From NCBI RefSeq assembly GCF_003633755.1, contig NZ_RBIL01000001.1:3457426-3521425 (forward strand): a stretch of 64,000 bases of DNA. The letters are read 5' to 3'. Origin of the DNA: Solirubrobacter pauli. GTDB lineage: Bacteria; Actinomycetota; Thermoleophilia; Solirubrobacterales; Solirubrobacteraceae. Positions 9,377 through 19,272 of this stretch are shown piece by piece. The position numbers and the translations under genes are program-made. The notes below the pieces were generated by a model. That model searched no databases. It saw nothing but the letters and a program-made list of their open reading frames with translations, and was not told the origin of the DNA. How positions within the stretch are numbered: position 1 is the stretch's first letter; each line of letters begins with the position of its first letter.

Positions 9377-12300
9377 ATGTCCACGGGAACGCAGGACGTC
9401 GAGTCGGCGCTGATCGAGTCCGTCTGCGAGCGAGTGCGGGAACGGGTGGCGCCGGAGGACGTCGCCGATGCCGAAGCCTTCGTCCGCCAGTACTACCGCC
9501 GAGCGCCAGCGGCGGACCTGAAGGGGCGCGAGCCCGTCGACCTCTACGGCGCCGCGCTCGCCCACCGCACGTTCGGCGCCGGCCGCGCCGACGGCGAGGT
9601 GCGCGTGCGCGCGTACAACCCGACGTTCGAGCAGCACGGCTGGCAGTCGCCGCACACGGCGATCGACGTCGTCAGCGACGACATGCCGTTCCTCGTCGAC
9701 TCCGTGAGCATGGAGCTGAGCCGCCGCGAGCTCGGCATCCACGTGCTCGTCCACCCCGTGGTGGGCGACGAGTCGTACATGCACATCGAGGTCGACCGCC
9801 AGGCGTCGGGCTTCGACGAGCTCGAGCGCGCGATCGAGCGCGTGCTCGAGCAGGTGCGCGCCGCGGTCGACGACTGGCCGCAGATGCGCGAGCACATGCA
9901 CGCGCTGATCGACGAGCCGTTCCCCGCCGGGCTCGACCGGGACGAGTGCGAGGAGGCGCGCGCGCTACTCGCGTGGATCGCCGACCACCACTTCACCTAC
10001 CTCGGCTACCGCGAGTACGAGCTCACCGAGGAGGACTCGCTGCAGGCGGTCGAGGGCACCGGGCTCGGGCTCCTGCGCGGCGGCAGCGCGCAGTCGACGG
10101 GCTTCGCGAAGCTGCCGCTCGCGGTGCGCGCGCTGGCGCGTGAGCCCGACCCGCTGATCCTCGCCAAGGCGACGACGCGCTCGCCGATCCACCGGCCCGC
10201 CTACCTGGACTACATCGGGGTCAAGAAGTTCGACGGCGACGGCAACGTCGTCGGCGAGCGCCGCTTCCTCGGCCTCTACACGACCGGCGCCTACCGCGAG
10301 GTGCCGGCCAACATCCCGGTGCTGCGCCGCAAGGCCGCGGCCGTCCGCGAGCGCGCCGGCTTCATGCCCGGCAGCCACGACGACAAGGCGCTGATCTCGG
10401 TCATCGACACGTTCCCGCGCGACGAGCTGTTCCAGATCGGCGTCGACGACCTGTACGAGATGGCGAGCGGCATCCTCGAGCTCGGCGAGCGCCAGCGCGT
10501 GCGGCTGTTCATGCGCACGGACCGCTACGAGCGCTTCGTCAGCTGCCTCGTCTTCATCCCCCGCGACCGCTTCAACACCGACAACCGGATCAAGATCGGC
10601 CGGCTGCTCAGCGAGGCGCTCGGCGCGGAGTCGCTCGACTGGGGCCTGCGGCTGACCGAGTGGGTGCTCGTGCGCATCCACTACACGTTGCACCTGCCCG
10701 CCGACGTGCGGCCCGACTACGACGTCGAGGCGCTCGAGGCCCGCATCGTCGAGGCGGTGCGCTCATGGGACGACGACCTGCTGGACGCGCTGCTGGAGGA
10801 GTGCGGCGAGGAGCGCGGGATGACGCTCTACCGCCAGTACGGCTCCGCGTTCCCGCCGCAGTACCGCGACGACCTGCTCGCGCGCTCGGCGGTCGCCGAC
10901 ATCCTGCGGATCGAGGCGCTGACCGACGAGGACGGGCTCGACCTCTCGCTCTACCGGCCGCTGGAGGCGCAGGGCGGCGCGCTGCGCTGCAAGGTCTATC
11001 GGCGCGGCGAGCGCGTGTCGCTGTCGGACGTGCTGCCGATGTTCGAGTCGCTCGGCCTGACCGTCACCGACGAACGGCCCTACCTGGTCACCCCGCGCGA
11101 GGGTCCGCCGGCGTGGCTGTACGACTTCGGCCTGCTCGCCAAGGGCGAGGTCGACGTCGACGCGATCCGCGACCGCTTCCACGAGGGCTTCGAGCGCGTC
11201 TGGCGCGGCGACGCCGAGCAGGACGGCTTCAACGGGCTGATCCTCGCGGCCGGGCTCGACTGGCGCGAGGTGATGCTGCTGCGTGCGGTCGCGCGCTACC
11301 TGCGCCAGGCCGGCATCCCGTTCAGCGACCGCTACATGGAGGCGACGCTGCTCGCCCACGCGGACGTCGCCCGCACGCTGATCGAGCTGTTCCGCGCGCG
11401 CTTCGACCCCGACGGGAGCCGCGGCGGCGCGTCGGCGATCGCCGAGCGGATCGAGCAGGCGATCGACGCCGTCGACTCGCTCGACGAGGACCGGATCCTG
11501 CGCGGATTCCTGAGCGTGGTCACCGCGATGCTGCGCACGAACTTCTTCCTGCCCGGCCCGAAGCCGTACCTCTCGTTCAAGCTCGACCCGCACCAGATCC
11601 CGCTGACGCCGCGGCCGCGCCCGAAGTTCGAGATCTTCGTGCACTCGCCGCGGGTGGAAGGCGTGCACCTGCGCGGCGGCGCGGTCGCGCGCGGCGGCCT
11701 GCGCTGGTCGGACCGGCGCGAGGACTTCCGCACGGAGATCCTCGGCCTGATGAAGGCGCAGATGGTCAAGAACGCCGTCATCGTGCCGGTCGGCTCCAAG
11801 GGCGGGTTCGTCATGAAGCGGCCCGGCGACCAGGTCGTCGAGGTCTACAAGACGTTCCTCTCGGGCCTGCTCGACGTGACCGACAACATCGTCGGCAACG
11901 ACGTCGTGCCGCCCTCGCACGTGGTGCGCGCCGACGGCGACGACCCGTACCTGGTGGTCGCCGCGGACAAGGGCACGGCCACGTTCAGCGACATCGCCAA
12001 CGGCGTCGCGAACGACTACGGCTTCTGGCTCGGCGACGCGTTCGCCTCCGGCGGCTCGGTCGGCTACGACCACAAGGCGATGGGCATCACGGCGCGGAGC
12101 GCGTGGGTGTCCGTCCAGCGCCACTTCCGCGAGCTCGGCGTCGACGTGCAGGCGCAGGACTTCACCGTGGCCGGGATCGGCGACATGAGCGGCGACGTGT
12201 TCGGCAACGGGATGATGCTGTCGCCGCACATCCGGCTCGTGGCCGCGTTCGACCACCGGCACGTCTTCCTCGACCCCGACCCGGACCCGGCGAGCAGCCT

Positions 12301-14041
12301 GGCCGAGCGCGAGCGCCTGTTCGCGCTGCCGCGCTCGAGCTGGGACGACTACGACCGCTCGCTGATCTCCGAGGGCGGCGGCGTCTTCCCGCGCACCGCC
12401 AAGTCGATCGAGCTGACCGAGCAGGTGCGCGCGGCGCTCGACGTCGACGCCGAGCGGCTCACGCCCTCCGAGCTGATCCAGGCGATCCTGCGGGCGCCCG
12501 TCGACCTGCTCTGGAACGGCGGCATCGGCACCTACGTCAAGGCGGCCGAGGAGACCCACGCGGACGTGGGCGACAAGGCCAACGACCCCGTCCGCGTCAA
12601 CGGGCGCGAGCTGCGCGCCCGGGTCGTCGGCGAGGGCGGCAACCTCGGCTGCACGCAGCGCGGGCGGATCGAGTTCGCGGCCCAGGGCGGGCGCATCAAC
12701 ACCGACGCGATCGACAACGCGGGCGGCGTGAACTGCTCCGACCACGAGGTCAACATCAAGGTCCTGCTCGACTCGGTGGTCGCGGCCGGCGACATGACCG
12801 TCAAGCAGCGCAACGCGCTCCTGGCGGAGATGACCGACGCCGTCGCCGAGCGCGTCCTGCGCGGCTCGTACACGCAGACCCAGGCGCTCTCGCTCGCCCG
12901 CTTCCAGGCGTCCGCGATGCTGGATGTGCACGACCGCTTCATGCGCGACCTGGAGGCCACCGGGCGGCTGGACCGCGCAATCGAGGCGCTGCCGGACGCC
13001 GAGGCGATCGCCGAGCGCCGCCAGGCCGGCCTCGGCCTCACCCAGCCGGAGCTCGCGGTGGTGCTCGCCTACTCGAAGATCACGCTCTACGCCGCGCTGC
13101 TGGACTCCGACCTGCCGGACGACCCCGCGCTCGAGGGCGAGCTCGCCGTGTACTTCCCGTCGCCGCTGCCCGAGCGCTACGGCGAGGAGATGACGCGCCA
13201 CCGGCTGCGCCGGGAGATCATCGCCACGCGGGTGGCCAACCAGATCGTCGACCGCGCCGGCACCACGTTCATGTTCCGGCTGCGCGAGGACACGGGCGCC
13301 ACGCACGCGGACATCGCACGCGCGTCGGTGATCGCGCGGGACGTGTTCGACGTGCAGTCGCTCTGGCGCGAGGTCGAGGCGCTCGACGGCGCGGTGACCG
13401 CGGACACGCAGACGTGGATGCTGCTCAGCGGGCGGCGGATGGTCGAGCGCGCGACGCGCTGGCTGCTGCGCACGCGCCCGCGGCCGATGGACATCGGCGC
13501 CGAGGTGGCGCGCTTCGCCGACGGCGTGCACGCCGTCTCGGAGCTGCTGCCCGGCGTGCTCGTCGAGGCCGAGCAGGCCGCCTGGCGGGACCGCGTGGCC
13601 GGGCTCACGGACGCGGGCGTGCCGGAGGCGCTGGCCGCGCGCGTGGCGTCGCAGAGCGTGCTCTTCAGCGCGTTGGACGTGGTCGAGGTCGCGGGCGGCG
13701 GCGACCGTGGGGTGGACGAGGTCGCGGCCTTGCACTTCGAGCTCGGCGGCCGGCTGCACCTGCACTGGCTGCGCGACCAGATCGCGCTGCTCACCCGCGA
13801 CACGCGCTGGTCGACGATGGCGCGCGCCGCGCTGCGTGACGACCTGTTCTCGCTGCACGCCGACCTCACGCGCGAGGTGCTCCGCTACGACTCGCTCGAG
13901 GCCTGGTTCGAGGCCAACCGCGCCGCGGTCGAGCGCGCGCAGGAGATCCTCGGCGAGATCCGCGCGGGCGGCGCGTTCGACCTGACGACGCTGCCGGTGG
14001 CGTTGCGCGAAGTCCGGAATCTCATCCAGCCACGGGGGTAA
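9377..14041 (+). CDS. NAD-specific glutamate dehydrogenase, large (GDH180-type)
   Basis: The 1554-residue protein has the size and signature segments of the bacterial NAD-GDH family, which oxidises L-glutamate to 2-oxoglutarate and ammonia. The N-terminal third (about 1-420) is the ACT-like regulatory region. The catalytic domain includes GGLRWSDRREDFRTE at about 770 and the lysine-rich KAQMVKNAVIVPVGSKGGF near 792-812. The Rossmann region has VAGIGDMSGDVFGNGM at about 933. The C-terminal 350 residues are helical. Homologues of about 1,500-1,650 residues are tetrameric or hexameric catabolic enzymes. It stands only 10 nt after the receiver gene but has its own leaderless-type -10 box. Confidence 0.93.
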   Translation: MSTGTQDVESALIESVCERVRERVAPEDVADAEAFVRQYYRRAPAADLKGREPVDLYGAALAHRTFGAGRADGEVRVRAYNPTFEQHGWQSPHTAIDVVSDDMPFLVDSVSMELSRRELGIHVLVHPVVGDESYMHIEVDRQASGFDELERAIERVLEQVRAAVDDWPQMREHMHALIDEPFPAGLDRDECEEARALLAWIADHHFTYLGYREYELTEEDSLQAVEGTGLGLLRGGSAQSTGFAKLPLAVRALAREPDPLILAKATTRSPIHRPAYLDYIGVKKFDGDGNVVGERRFLGLYTTGAYREVPANIPVLRRKAAAVRERAGFMPGSHDDKALISVIDTFPRDELFQIGVDDLYEMASGILELGERQRVRLFMRTDRYERFVSCLVFIPRDRFNTDNRIKIGRLLSEALGAESLDWGLRLTEWVLVRIHYTLHLPADVRPDYDVEALEARIVEAVRSWDDDLLDALLEECGEERGMTLYRQYGSAFPPQYRDDLLARSAVADILRIEALTDEDGLDLSLYRPLEAQGGALRCKVYRRGERVSLSDVLPMFESLGLTVTDERPYLVTPREGPPAWLYDFGLLAKGEVDVDAIRDRFHEGFERVWRGDAEQDGFNGLILAAGLDWREVMLLRAVARYLRQAGIPFSDRYMEATLLAHADVARTLIELFRARFDPDGSRGGASAIAERIEQAIDAVDSLDEDRILRGFLSVVTAMLRTNFFLPGPKPYLSFKLDPHQIPLTPRPRPKFEIFVHSPRVEGVHLRGGAVARGGLRWSDRREDFRTEILGLMKAQMVKNAVIVPVGSKGGFVMKRPGDQVVEVYKTFLSGLLDVTDNIVGNDVVPPSHVVRADGDDPYLVVAADKGTATFSDIANGVANDYGFWLGDAFASGGSVGYDHKAMGITARSAWVSVQRHFRELGVDVQAQDFTVAGIGDMSGDVFGNGMMLSPHIRLVAAFDHRHVFLDPDPDPASSLAERERLFALPRSSWDDYDRSLISEGGGVFPRTAKSIELTEQVRAALDVDAERLTPSELIQAILRAPVDLLWNGGIGTYVKAAEETHADVGDKANDPVRVNGRELRARVVGEGGNLGCTQRGRIEFAAQGGRINTDAIDNAGGVNCSDHEVNIKVLLDSVVAAGDMTVKQRNALLAEMTDAVAERVLRGSYTQTQALSLARFQASAMLDVHDRFMRDLEATGRLDRAIEALPDAEAIAERRQAGLGLTQPELAVVLAYSKITLYAALLDSDLPDDPALEGELAVYFPSPLPERYGEEMTRHRLRREIIATRVANQIVDRAGTTFMFRLREDTGATHADIARASVIARDVFDVQSLWREVEALDGAVTADTQTWMLLSGRRMVERATRWLLRTRPRPMDIGAEVARFADGVHAVSELLPGVLVEAEQAAWRDRVAGLTDAGVPEALAARVASQSVLFSALDVVEVAGGGDRGVDEVAALHFELGGRLHLHWLRDQIALLTRDTRWSTMARAALRDDLFSLHADLTREVLRYDSLEAWFEANRAAVERAQEILGEIRAGGAFDLTTLPVALREVRNLIQPRG

Positions 14042-14050
14042 GAACCAACC

Positions 14051-14455
14051 ATGTTGTTCGGACAAGAGCACGTCGACAAGTACAAGGCGACCGACGGCCA
14101 GGAGGGCCACGACTGGCAGGGCACCCAGTGCCTGCTGCTGACCACCAAGGGCCGCAAGTCGGGCGAGCCGCGTGAGCTGCCGCTGATCTACGGCAAGTCA
14201 GGCGAGGACTACCTGATCGTCGCCTCCAAGGGCGGCGCCGACGAGCCGCCGGCGTGGTACCTGAACCTGCAGGCCGACCCGACCGCCGAGGTGCAGGTCT
14301 GGGGCGACCGCTTCAAGGCCCGGGCGCGCGTCGCGACGCCCGACGAGAAGGCCGAGATGTGGAAGACGATGACCGCCGAGTGGCCGGCCTACGACGACTA
14401 CCAGAAGAAGACCGACCGGGAGATCCCGATCATCGTGCTGGAGAGGGAGGGTTAG
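14051..14455 (+). CDS. F420-type (Ddn-like) nitroreductase-family oxidoreductase
   Basis: The 134-residue protein matches the deazaflavin-dependent nitroreductase (Ddn/FDOR) family. Family segments seen are LLTTKGRKSGEPRELPLIY, the strand LIVASKGGADEPPAWYLNL, PTAEVQV, and a C-terminal IPIIVLER. These split-barrel proteins bind F420 and reduce quinones or other electron-poor substrates. That makes F420 likely in this organism, although no F420 biosynthesis gene is in the window. It follows NAD-GDH by 9 nt and overlaps the convergent PilZ gene by 26 nt. Confidence 0.85.
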   Translation: MLFGQEHVDKYKATDGQEGHDWQGTQCLLLTTKGRKSGEPRELPLIYGKSGEDYLIVASKGGADEPPAWYLNLQADPTAEVQVWGDRFKARARVATPDEKAEMWKTMTAEWPAYDDYQKKTDREIPIIVLEREG

Positions 14456-14759
14456 GCGACGCCTCCTTGGCGACCGCGGCCAGCTCCGCGCGCGCCTCGT
14501 CGCCCAGCTTCTCGAACCGCAGGGCGTAGATCCGGTAGCCGCGCTCGCCGACCACGCGGGCGCGGCCGTTGATCCGCCCGCGGTCCGGCAGCTCGAACTC
14601 GAACAGCTCGTCGACGGCCATCGGGCGGTTGGCTTTCACGCGCATCCCGCCGGGCCCGAGGTCCAGTGTCATCGCCTCGATCACCTTGCCCGTCTTCCGG
14701 TGCAAAGTGCACTCCAGGGCGATCTCCGTGCGCCAGCTGCGGCGCCGTTCCCCGCTCAT
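14430..14759 (-). CDS. PilZ-domain protein (c-di-GMP receptor candidate)
   Basis: The 109-residue protein has the PilZ pattern: an arginine-rich N-terminus (ERRRSWR) for the RxxxR element, and DLGPGGM at about 37-43 for the D/N-x-S-x-x-G element, with Gly in place of Ser. Beta strands and a C-terminal helix follow. PilZ domains bind c-di-GMP and pass the signal by protein contact. I chose ATG 14759; GTG 14768 adds three residues. GGGAG lies close upstream of the ATG. Three GGDEF-EAL genes and an HD-GYP gene are in the same window, so a ligand source is plausible. Confidence 0.8.
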   Translation of the reverse strand: MSGERRRSWRTEIALECTLHRKTGKVIEAMTLDLGPGGMRVKANRPMAVDELFEFELPDRGRINGRARVVGERGYRIYALRFEKLGDEARAELAAVAKEASPNPPSPAR

Positions 14760-14788
14760 GGCTCCCACACCGACCAGTATGTCTCTTC

Positions 14789-15391
14789 ATGGTCTTCTAC
14801 GAACCCGATAAGCGCGACCGCGGGTTGCTGCCGCACGATCCGTTCAAGGCGTTCGTGGCGCCGCGTCCGATCGGGTGGGTGTCGACCGTGGGCCCCGGCG
14901 GCGAGGTCAACCTGGCGCCGTATTCGTACTTCAACGCCGTCTGCGACGCCCCGCCGACGGTGATGTTCTCCAGCGCCGGGCCCAAGGACTCGGCGACGTT
15001 CGCCCACTCGGGCGGCGAGTTCGTGTGGAACATGGTCACGTGGGACCTGCGCGAGCAGATGAACCTGACCTCGGCGACGCTCCCGCGCGGCGAGAACGAG
15101 TTCGAGCACGCCGGGCTGGAGATGGCGCCGTCGACGCTCGTCGCCCCACCGCGTGTCGCGAACGCGCCAGTCGCGTTCGAGTGCAAGGTCACGCAGGTGG
15201 TCGAGATCGTCGGCGGGAAGAACATCGTCACGTTCGGGCAGGTGGTCGGCGTGCACCTCGACGAGCGCTACGTGGTGGACGGAATCGTCGACCTGACGCG
15301 GCTCAAGCCGATCGCCCGCTGCGGCTACCGGGGCGACTACGCGGTCGTCGACTCGCTGTTCGAGATGATCCGGCCGGACTTCGACTCCTGA
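14789..15391 (+). CDS. Flavin reductase-like (FMN-binding split barrel) protein
   Basis: The 200-residue protein is a flavin-reductase-domain protein. It has the opening RPIGWVST, then NLAPYSYFNAV, PPTVMFSS, FVWNMVTWDL, and the FECKVTQVVEI barrel strand. Relatives bind FMN and reduce it with NAD(P)H, or act as flavin oxidoreductases of unknown substrate. ATG 14789 fits the family N-terminus; the frame is open further upstream but would run across the PilZ promoter. It is transcribed divergently from the PilZ gene, with 29 nt between the starts. Confidence 0.85.
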   Translation: MVFYEPDKRDRGLLPHDPFKAFVAPRPIGWVSTVGPGGEVNLAPYSYFNAVCDAPPTVMFSSAGPKDSATFAHSGGEFVWNMVTWDLREQMNLTSATLPRGENEFEHAGLEMAPSTLVAPPRVANAPVAFECKVTQVVEIVGGKNIVTFGQVVGVHLDERYVVDGIVDLTRLKPIARCGYRGDYAVVDSLFEMIRPDFDS

Positions 15392-15440
15392 AAACCGGTT
15401 CGTTGGTCTTAGCGGGTCCGGTGCGGTTGTATCTGCGCTG

Positions 15441-17384
15441 ATGTTCTTGGAGGCGGCTGGTGGGGTGCTCGTCGGCGGGGGCCTCGCGTGCGTGGCCGCT
15501 GCTGTCGCCGGCCGGCGCTCGTGGCTCGTGGCGACCTTGTTCGCGGCGGCGTTGGCGTGCGCCGCCGTCGACGCGTTCGGCGGCAGCTCGTGGTTCCACA
15601 CCGCCGCCGGCGCGCTCGGCTTCGCGGGCGCGGTGACGATGGTCCTCGAGCGCCTCGGCAAGCCGCTGACGCTGAGCTGGCTGGACTTCGTGATGGGCGG
15701 CTGCGCGGTCGGCGCGCTCAGCGCGACGACCGGCGCCGAGCTCGGGGCCACGCTCGGCGCGAGCGGCGTCGCGGCCGCGCTGGGCCTCGCCCGCTGGCGG
15801 GTGAGCGTGCCGCTCGCCGTCGCCTTGGTCGGCCTGATCGCGCTCGGCGAGCTGCCGTGGCTGTCGGCCGTCCCCTTGGCGGTCGCCGTGTGGCTGCGCG
15901 AGCCGCCCGCGACGCCCTCGCCGGAGTTCAACCCGATCGTGCTCGCGGCGCTGCTGGCGTACGCGACCAGCGCAATGGTGCTGCTCGTGGTCGGCCAGTT
16001 CGTCTCGCTCCCGGCCGACGCCGCCACGCTGGCCACCGTCACGATGCTGACGGGGATGGCGCGGGCCGGCCTGACCGTCGTCGACCGGCTCAAGCACAGC
16101 CACTACCAGGCGGTCACCGACGACCTCACGGGGCTCGGCAACCGCCGCCAGCTCCTCGACGCGTTGCGCGAGGCGATCGCCGCGGATGACCAGGAGGTCG
16201 CGCTGCTGCTGATCGACCTCGACGGCTTCAAGGAGCTCAACGACACGCTCGGCCACCACGCCGGCGACGAGGTGCTCCGCCAGATCGGGCCGCGGCTCGA
16301 GGAAGCGCTCGAGCCGGGCGACACGCTCGCGCGCCTCGGCGGCGACGAGTTCGCGGTCGTGCTCGCCCCCGGTGACGAGACGTCCGCGTCCGCCACCGGC
16401 CTGCGGCTCCGGTCGTCGCTGGAGCGCTCGTTCTCGGTCGGCGGCATCCGCGTGCACATCGACGCGTCGATCGGGATCGCGCTGTTCCCCGAGCACGCGC
16501 AGGACGCGCTCGGCCTGCTCCAGCGCGCCGACGTCGCCATGTACGAGGCCAAGCGCACCCGCACCGGCCACGAGGTCTACCTGCCCGCGCGCGACACGCA
16601 CTCGCGCCGGCGCCTGGAGCTGCTCGGGGAGCTGCGCGACGGCCTCGCCGGCGGCGAGCTGATCCTGCACTACCAGCCGAAGGCGGAGATCGCCACCGGC
16701 GAGGTGCGCGGCGTCGAGGCGCTCGTGCGCTGGGTGCACCCCCGCCGCGGGCTGCTGATGCCCAGCGACTTCCTGCCGCTCGCCGACCACAGCGGGCTCG
16801 GACGCTCGCTGACGGCGTTCGTGCTCGACCGCGCGCTGGTCGAGATCGGCGAGCGGCGTGCGGACGGCTTCGACCTGTCGGTGGCGGTCAACCTCTCGCC
16901 CGCGGACCTGCTCGACCTGGGGCTGCCGTCGGAGGTGGCGCGCACGCTCGAGCGGCACGCCTTCCCGGCGTCCTGCCTGCGGCTGGAGGTCAGCGAGGAC
17001 GCCGTGATGGCCGATCCGGAGCGCTCGCTCGAGGTGCTGCGGGAGCTGCGCGCGATCGGTGTCGCCACGGCGCTCGACGACTTCGGCTCCGGGCACGTGT
17101 CGCTCGGGCACCTCAAGCACCTGGGCGTGGACGAGATCAAGATCGACCGCTCGTTCGTGATGCGGCTCTCCGAGGACGCGCGCGACGCCGCGATCGTGCA
17201 CACCACCGTGGACCTCGGCCGGCGGCTGGGCATGCGGGTGGTCGCCGAGGGCGTCGAGACCGCGGACGCGTGGGACACGCTCGCCGGGCTGCGCTGCGAC
17301 GAGGCGCAGGGGTTCTTCCTCGGCCGCCCGATGACGGCCACCGCGCTCGCGGGCTGGATGCGCGATCGCGCTGCCGCCGCCTGA
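15441..17384 (+). CDS. Membrane-anchored GGDEF-EAL protein
   Basis: The 647-residue protein has about seven hydrophobic segments in residues 1-210, a MASE-like membrane sensor. A diguanylate-cyclase domain follows (about 222-385, GGDEF at 300-304 intact), then an EAL phosphodiesterase domain (about 400-640). EAL landmarks are VEALVRW, the second Glu in LEVSED, DDFGSGHVSL, IKIDRSF, AEGVET and QGFFLG. The inhibitory RxxD site before GGDEF reads EPGD, so product inhibition is probably lost. Both domains look catalytically capable, so the net direction of c-di-GMP change cannot be predicted. No ribosome-binding site is visible before ATG 15441. Confidence 0.93.
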   Translation: MFLEAAGGVLVGGGLACVAAAVAGRRSWLVATLFAAALACAAVDAFGGSSWFHTAAGALGFAGAVTMVLERLGKPLTLSWLDFVMGGCAVGALSATTGAELGATLGASGVAAALGLARWRVSVPLAVALVGLIALGELPWLSAVPLAVAVWLREPPATPSPEFNPIVLAALLAYATSAMVLLVVGQFVSLPADAATLATVTMLTGMARAGLTVVDRLKHSHYQAVTDDLTGLGNRRQLLDALREAIAADDQEVALLLIDLDGFKELNDTLGHHAGDEVLRQIGPRLEEALEPGDTLARLGGDEFAVVLAPGDETSASATGLRLRSSLERSFSVGGIRVHIDASIGIALFPEHAQDALGLLQRADVAMYEAKRTRTGHEVYLPARDTHSRRRLELLGELRDGLAGGELILHYQPKAEIATGEVRGVEALVRWVHPRRGLLMPSDFLPLADHSGLGRSLTAFVLDRALVEIGERRADGFDLSVAVNLSPADLLDLGLPSEVARTLERHAFPASCLRLEVSEDAVMADPERSLEVLRELRAIGVATALDDFGSGHVSLGHLKHLGVDEIKIDRSFVMRLSEDARDAAIVHTTVDLGRRLGMRVVAEGVETADAWDTLAGLRCDEAQGFFLGRPMTATALAGWMRDRAAAA

Positions 17385-17399
17385 AGCGGTCCACGGCTT

Positions 17400-17405
17400 T
17401 AGCCT
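17400..17405 (+). promoter_or_regulatory. -10 box (TAGCCT), leaderless type
   Basis: TAGCCT is 7 nt before ATG 17413. It argues for that ATG, rather than GTG 17407, as the start of the secreted protein. Confidence 0.5.
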
Positions 17406-17412
17406 GGTGAGC

Positions 17413-19170
17413 ATGCTTCGCGTGCTGGCGGTGGCGGTCCTGGCCGTGGTCATGTGTCCGGTGGCCCATGCGGCACCGCGGACCGTCGCGCGCAGCGGCG
17501 ACTTCACGCTGCAGGCCGAGCGCAAGGGCGGCGAGGTGTGCCTCACGCTGCGCCGCGACCGGCGCTACCAGGGCGAGGCGTGCGGCCGGCAGCCGCGCTC
17601 GCCGCACCGCACCGTGTCGGTGTTCCCCGACGTCTACTCGACGGCCTACGCCGCCGCGGTCGGGCCGACGGTCCGGCGTGCGGAAGCCGAGGACGCGCGC
17701 GGGCGCCGCACGTCGCACAAGGTCTTCGCGGCCCGCGGGTTCGCAGCCCGCTTCGTGGTCGTCCCGCCGAAGCCGGGCGCGGTGTTCGTCCGCTTCTACG
17801 GGGCGGACGGGAAGCTGCTCGGGATCGACGCCGGGCCCGTCGGCTACATCGCCCCCGCCGACGAGACGCAGATCCTCGGCGACCGCGACGCGGGCGTGAA
17901 GGTGCACACGGAGCCGCAGCTCGCGCCCACCCCGGATCAGGCCGACCGGCTCCGGACCCTGGCGTGCGTCGACGTCGTCAACGCGTCGGGCGGCAGCGGC
18001 GTCTGCGGTGAAGGCACCGACGACGCCCTGATCATCCTGGACAGCTGCGACGGTCCAGGGATCCTCGGCGCGGTCGTCGGCTCGGGCATCGCCGGCCTCC
18101 GGCTCCAGCTCGGCAGCGGCGCGACGGTCGAGCTGCCGGCGAAGGCGCTGTCGCCGGCGTTCGCGGGGCGGCGTGCGGTCGGGGCGGAGGTGCCGGCCGG
18201 CGAGGCCATCCGCTCCGCGACGGCGTTCGACGCCTCCGGGCGGGACGTGGCCGGCGTGGGCGTCGGCCTGGCCCCGAGCGGCCTGCCGTGCACGGAGGAG
18301 GAGCGCGGGGAGAACTTCTCGGCACCCTTGGTGCCGGTCTCGCCCCCGGCTGCTCCCGTGGCGGCGGCGGTCGCGGGCGGCCTGCCGCTGGTCGTGGCCG
18401 ACCAGGGCGAGACGCTGTGCGCCGAGCTCGGGACGCTCACGCCGCAGCTGTGCCCGGCGGCACCCGTCGACTCGGATCCGCCGCGGCTGCTGCGGCGCGG
18501 CGCCACGGTCGCGGGCGTGCTCAGCGCCGACGCCGCGCGGGTCACGCTCGAGCTCGACCGCGGCCGTGACGTGACCGTGCCGACGACCACCGCTCCGGCC
18601 TACACCGGCCGCTGGGCGGGCAAGGTGCGGTTCTTCGCGGCGGAGGTCCCGGCGGCGCGCACCGTCGTCCGCACCGTCGTCCGCGACGCTCGCGGTCGGA
18701 CGATCGGCGTCAGCGATCGCGGCCTCGGCCGCTCGAGCGTGAACCGGCGGGTGCTCGCCGAGCAGGGCGGCGTGCGCCTGCAAGTGGTGCGCCAGGCCGG
18801 CGCGCAGCCGTGCGTCACCGCGTTCGTGGCCGACCTCGCTCCGGCGCCGTCGTTCTGCACGGTGCGCGATCCCGGCCGGCCGATCGACGGTCCCTTCCAC
18901 ACCTACCGCGCGGCCGTCGTCGTCTCGTGCACCCCGCGGCTCGCGCTGGCCTACGGGCGCATCGCGGACGGGATGGCGGTGCCGGAGGTCGTCCTGGCCG
19001 GCGGCCGGCGCATCAAGGGCCAGCGGGTCGCGCTGCCCGACGACGACGCATGGTTCGCCTTCGTGCCGGACGCTGCCGTGGAGTGGCTCCGTGCCGGCAA
19101 GGTGCAGGCGCAGCTGAACCTGCCGCCCGCCAGCGCGCAGTGCGGGTACAGCGCCGGCCGCGCCTTCTGA
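17413..19170 (+). CDS. Secreted protein of unknown function
   Basis: I do not recognise a family. The 585-residue product begins with a clear signal peptide (MLRVLAVAVLAVVMC... ending AHAAP, about 22 residues). The mature part seems made of related beta-rich segments, each with DFTLQ-like, GGEVCLTL-like and KVFAARG-like pieces and regularly spaced cysteines. Pairs such as VCLTL/EACGR and LCAELG/LCPAA suggest disulfides. Segments of about 150-200 residues look internally repeated. A stem-loop follows the gene. It lies between two c-di-GMP genes, which says nothing firm about its role. Confidence 0.75.
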   Translation: MLRVLAVAVLAVVMCPVAHAAPRTVARSGDFTLQAERKGGEVCLTLRRDRRYQGEACGRQPRSPHRTVSVFPDVYSTAYAAAVGPTVRRAEAEDARGRRTSHKVFAARGFAARFVVVPPKPGAVFVRFYGADGKLLGIDAGPVGYIAPADETQILGDRDAGVKVHTEPQLAPTPDQADRLRTLACVDVVNASGGSGVCGEGTDDALIILDSCDGPGILGAVVGSGIAGLRLQLGSGATVELPAKALSPAFAGRRAVGAEVPAGEAIRSATAFDASGRDVAGVGVGLAPSGLPCTEEERGENFSAPLVPVSPPAAPVAAAVAGGLPLVVADQGETLCAELGTLTPQLCPAAPVDSDPPRLLRRGATVAGVLSADAARVTLELDRGRDVTVPTTTAPAYTGRWAGKVRFFAAEVPAARTVVRTVVRDARGRTIGVSDRGLGRSSVNRRVLAEQGGVRLQVVRQAGAQPCVTAFVADLAPAPSFCTVRDPGRPIDGPFHTYRAAVVVSCTPRLALAYGRIADGMAVPEVVLAGGRRIKGQRVALPDDDAWFAFVPDAAVEWLRAGKVQAQLNLPPASAQCGYSAGRAF

Positions 19171-19184
19171 TCGTTCGCCGCGCA

Positions 19185-19214
19185 GTGGCCGGGCGCCTCA
19201 CCGCGCCCGGCCAC
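19185..19214 (+). terminator. Stem-loop after secreted-protein gene
   Basis: A perfect 12-bp inverted repeat (GTGGCCGGGCGC / GCGCCCGGCCAC) has a 6-nt loop, beginning 15 nt after the stop of the preceding gene. There is no U-tract, which is common for high-GC actinobacterial terminators. Confidence 0.65.
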
Positions 19215-19272
19215 GCGCGATGGCGCGCAGACGCGCTGACCCGATCGCCCGTCGCGTCCGAATACACGGGGT

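Noticed and set aside
10660-14110. Long open frames in other phases across the NAD-GDH gene, over 1000 codons
   Set aside because: The NAD-GDH frame has the family motifs over its whole length; the others are compositional shadows.
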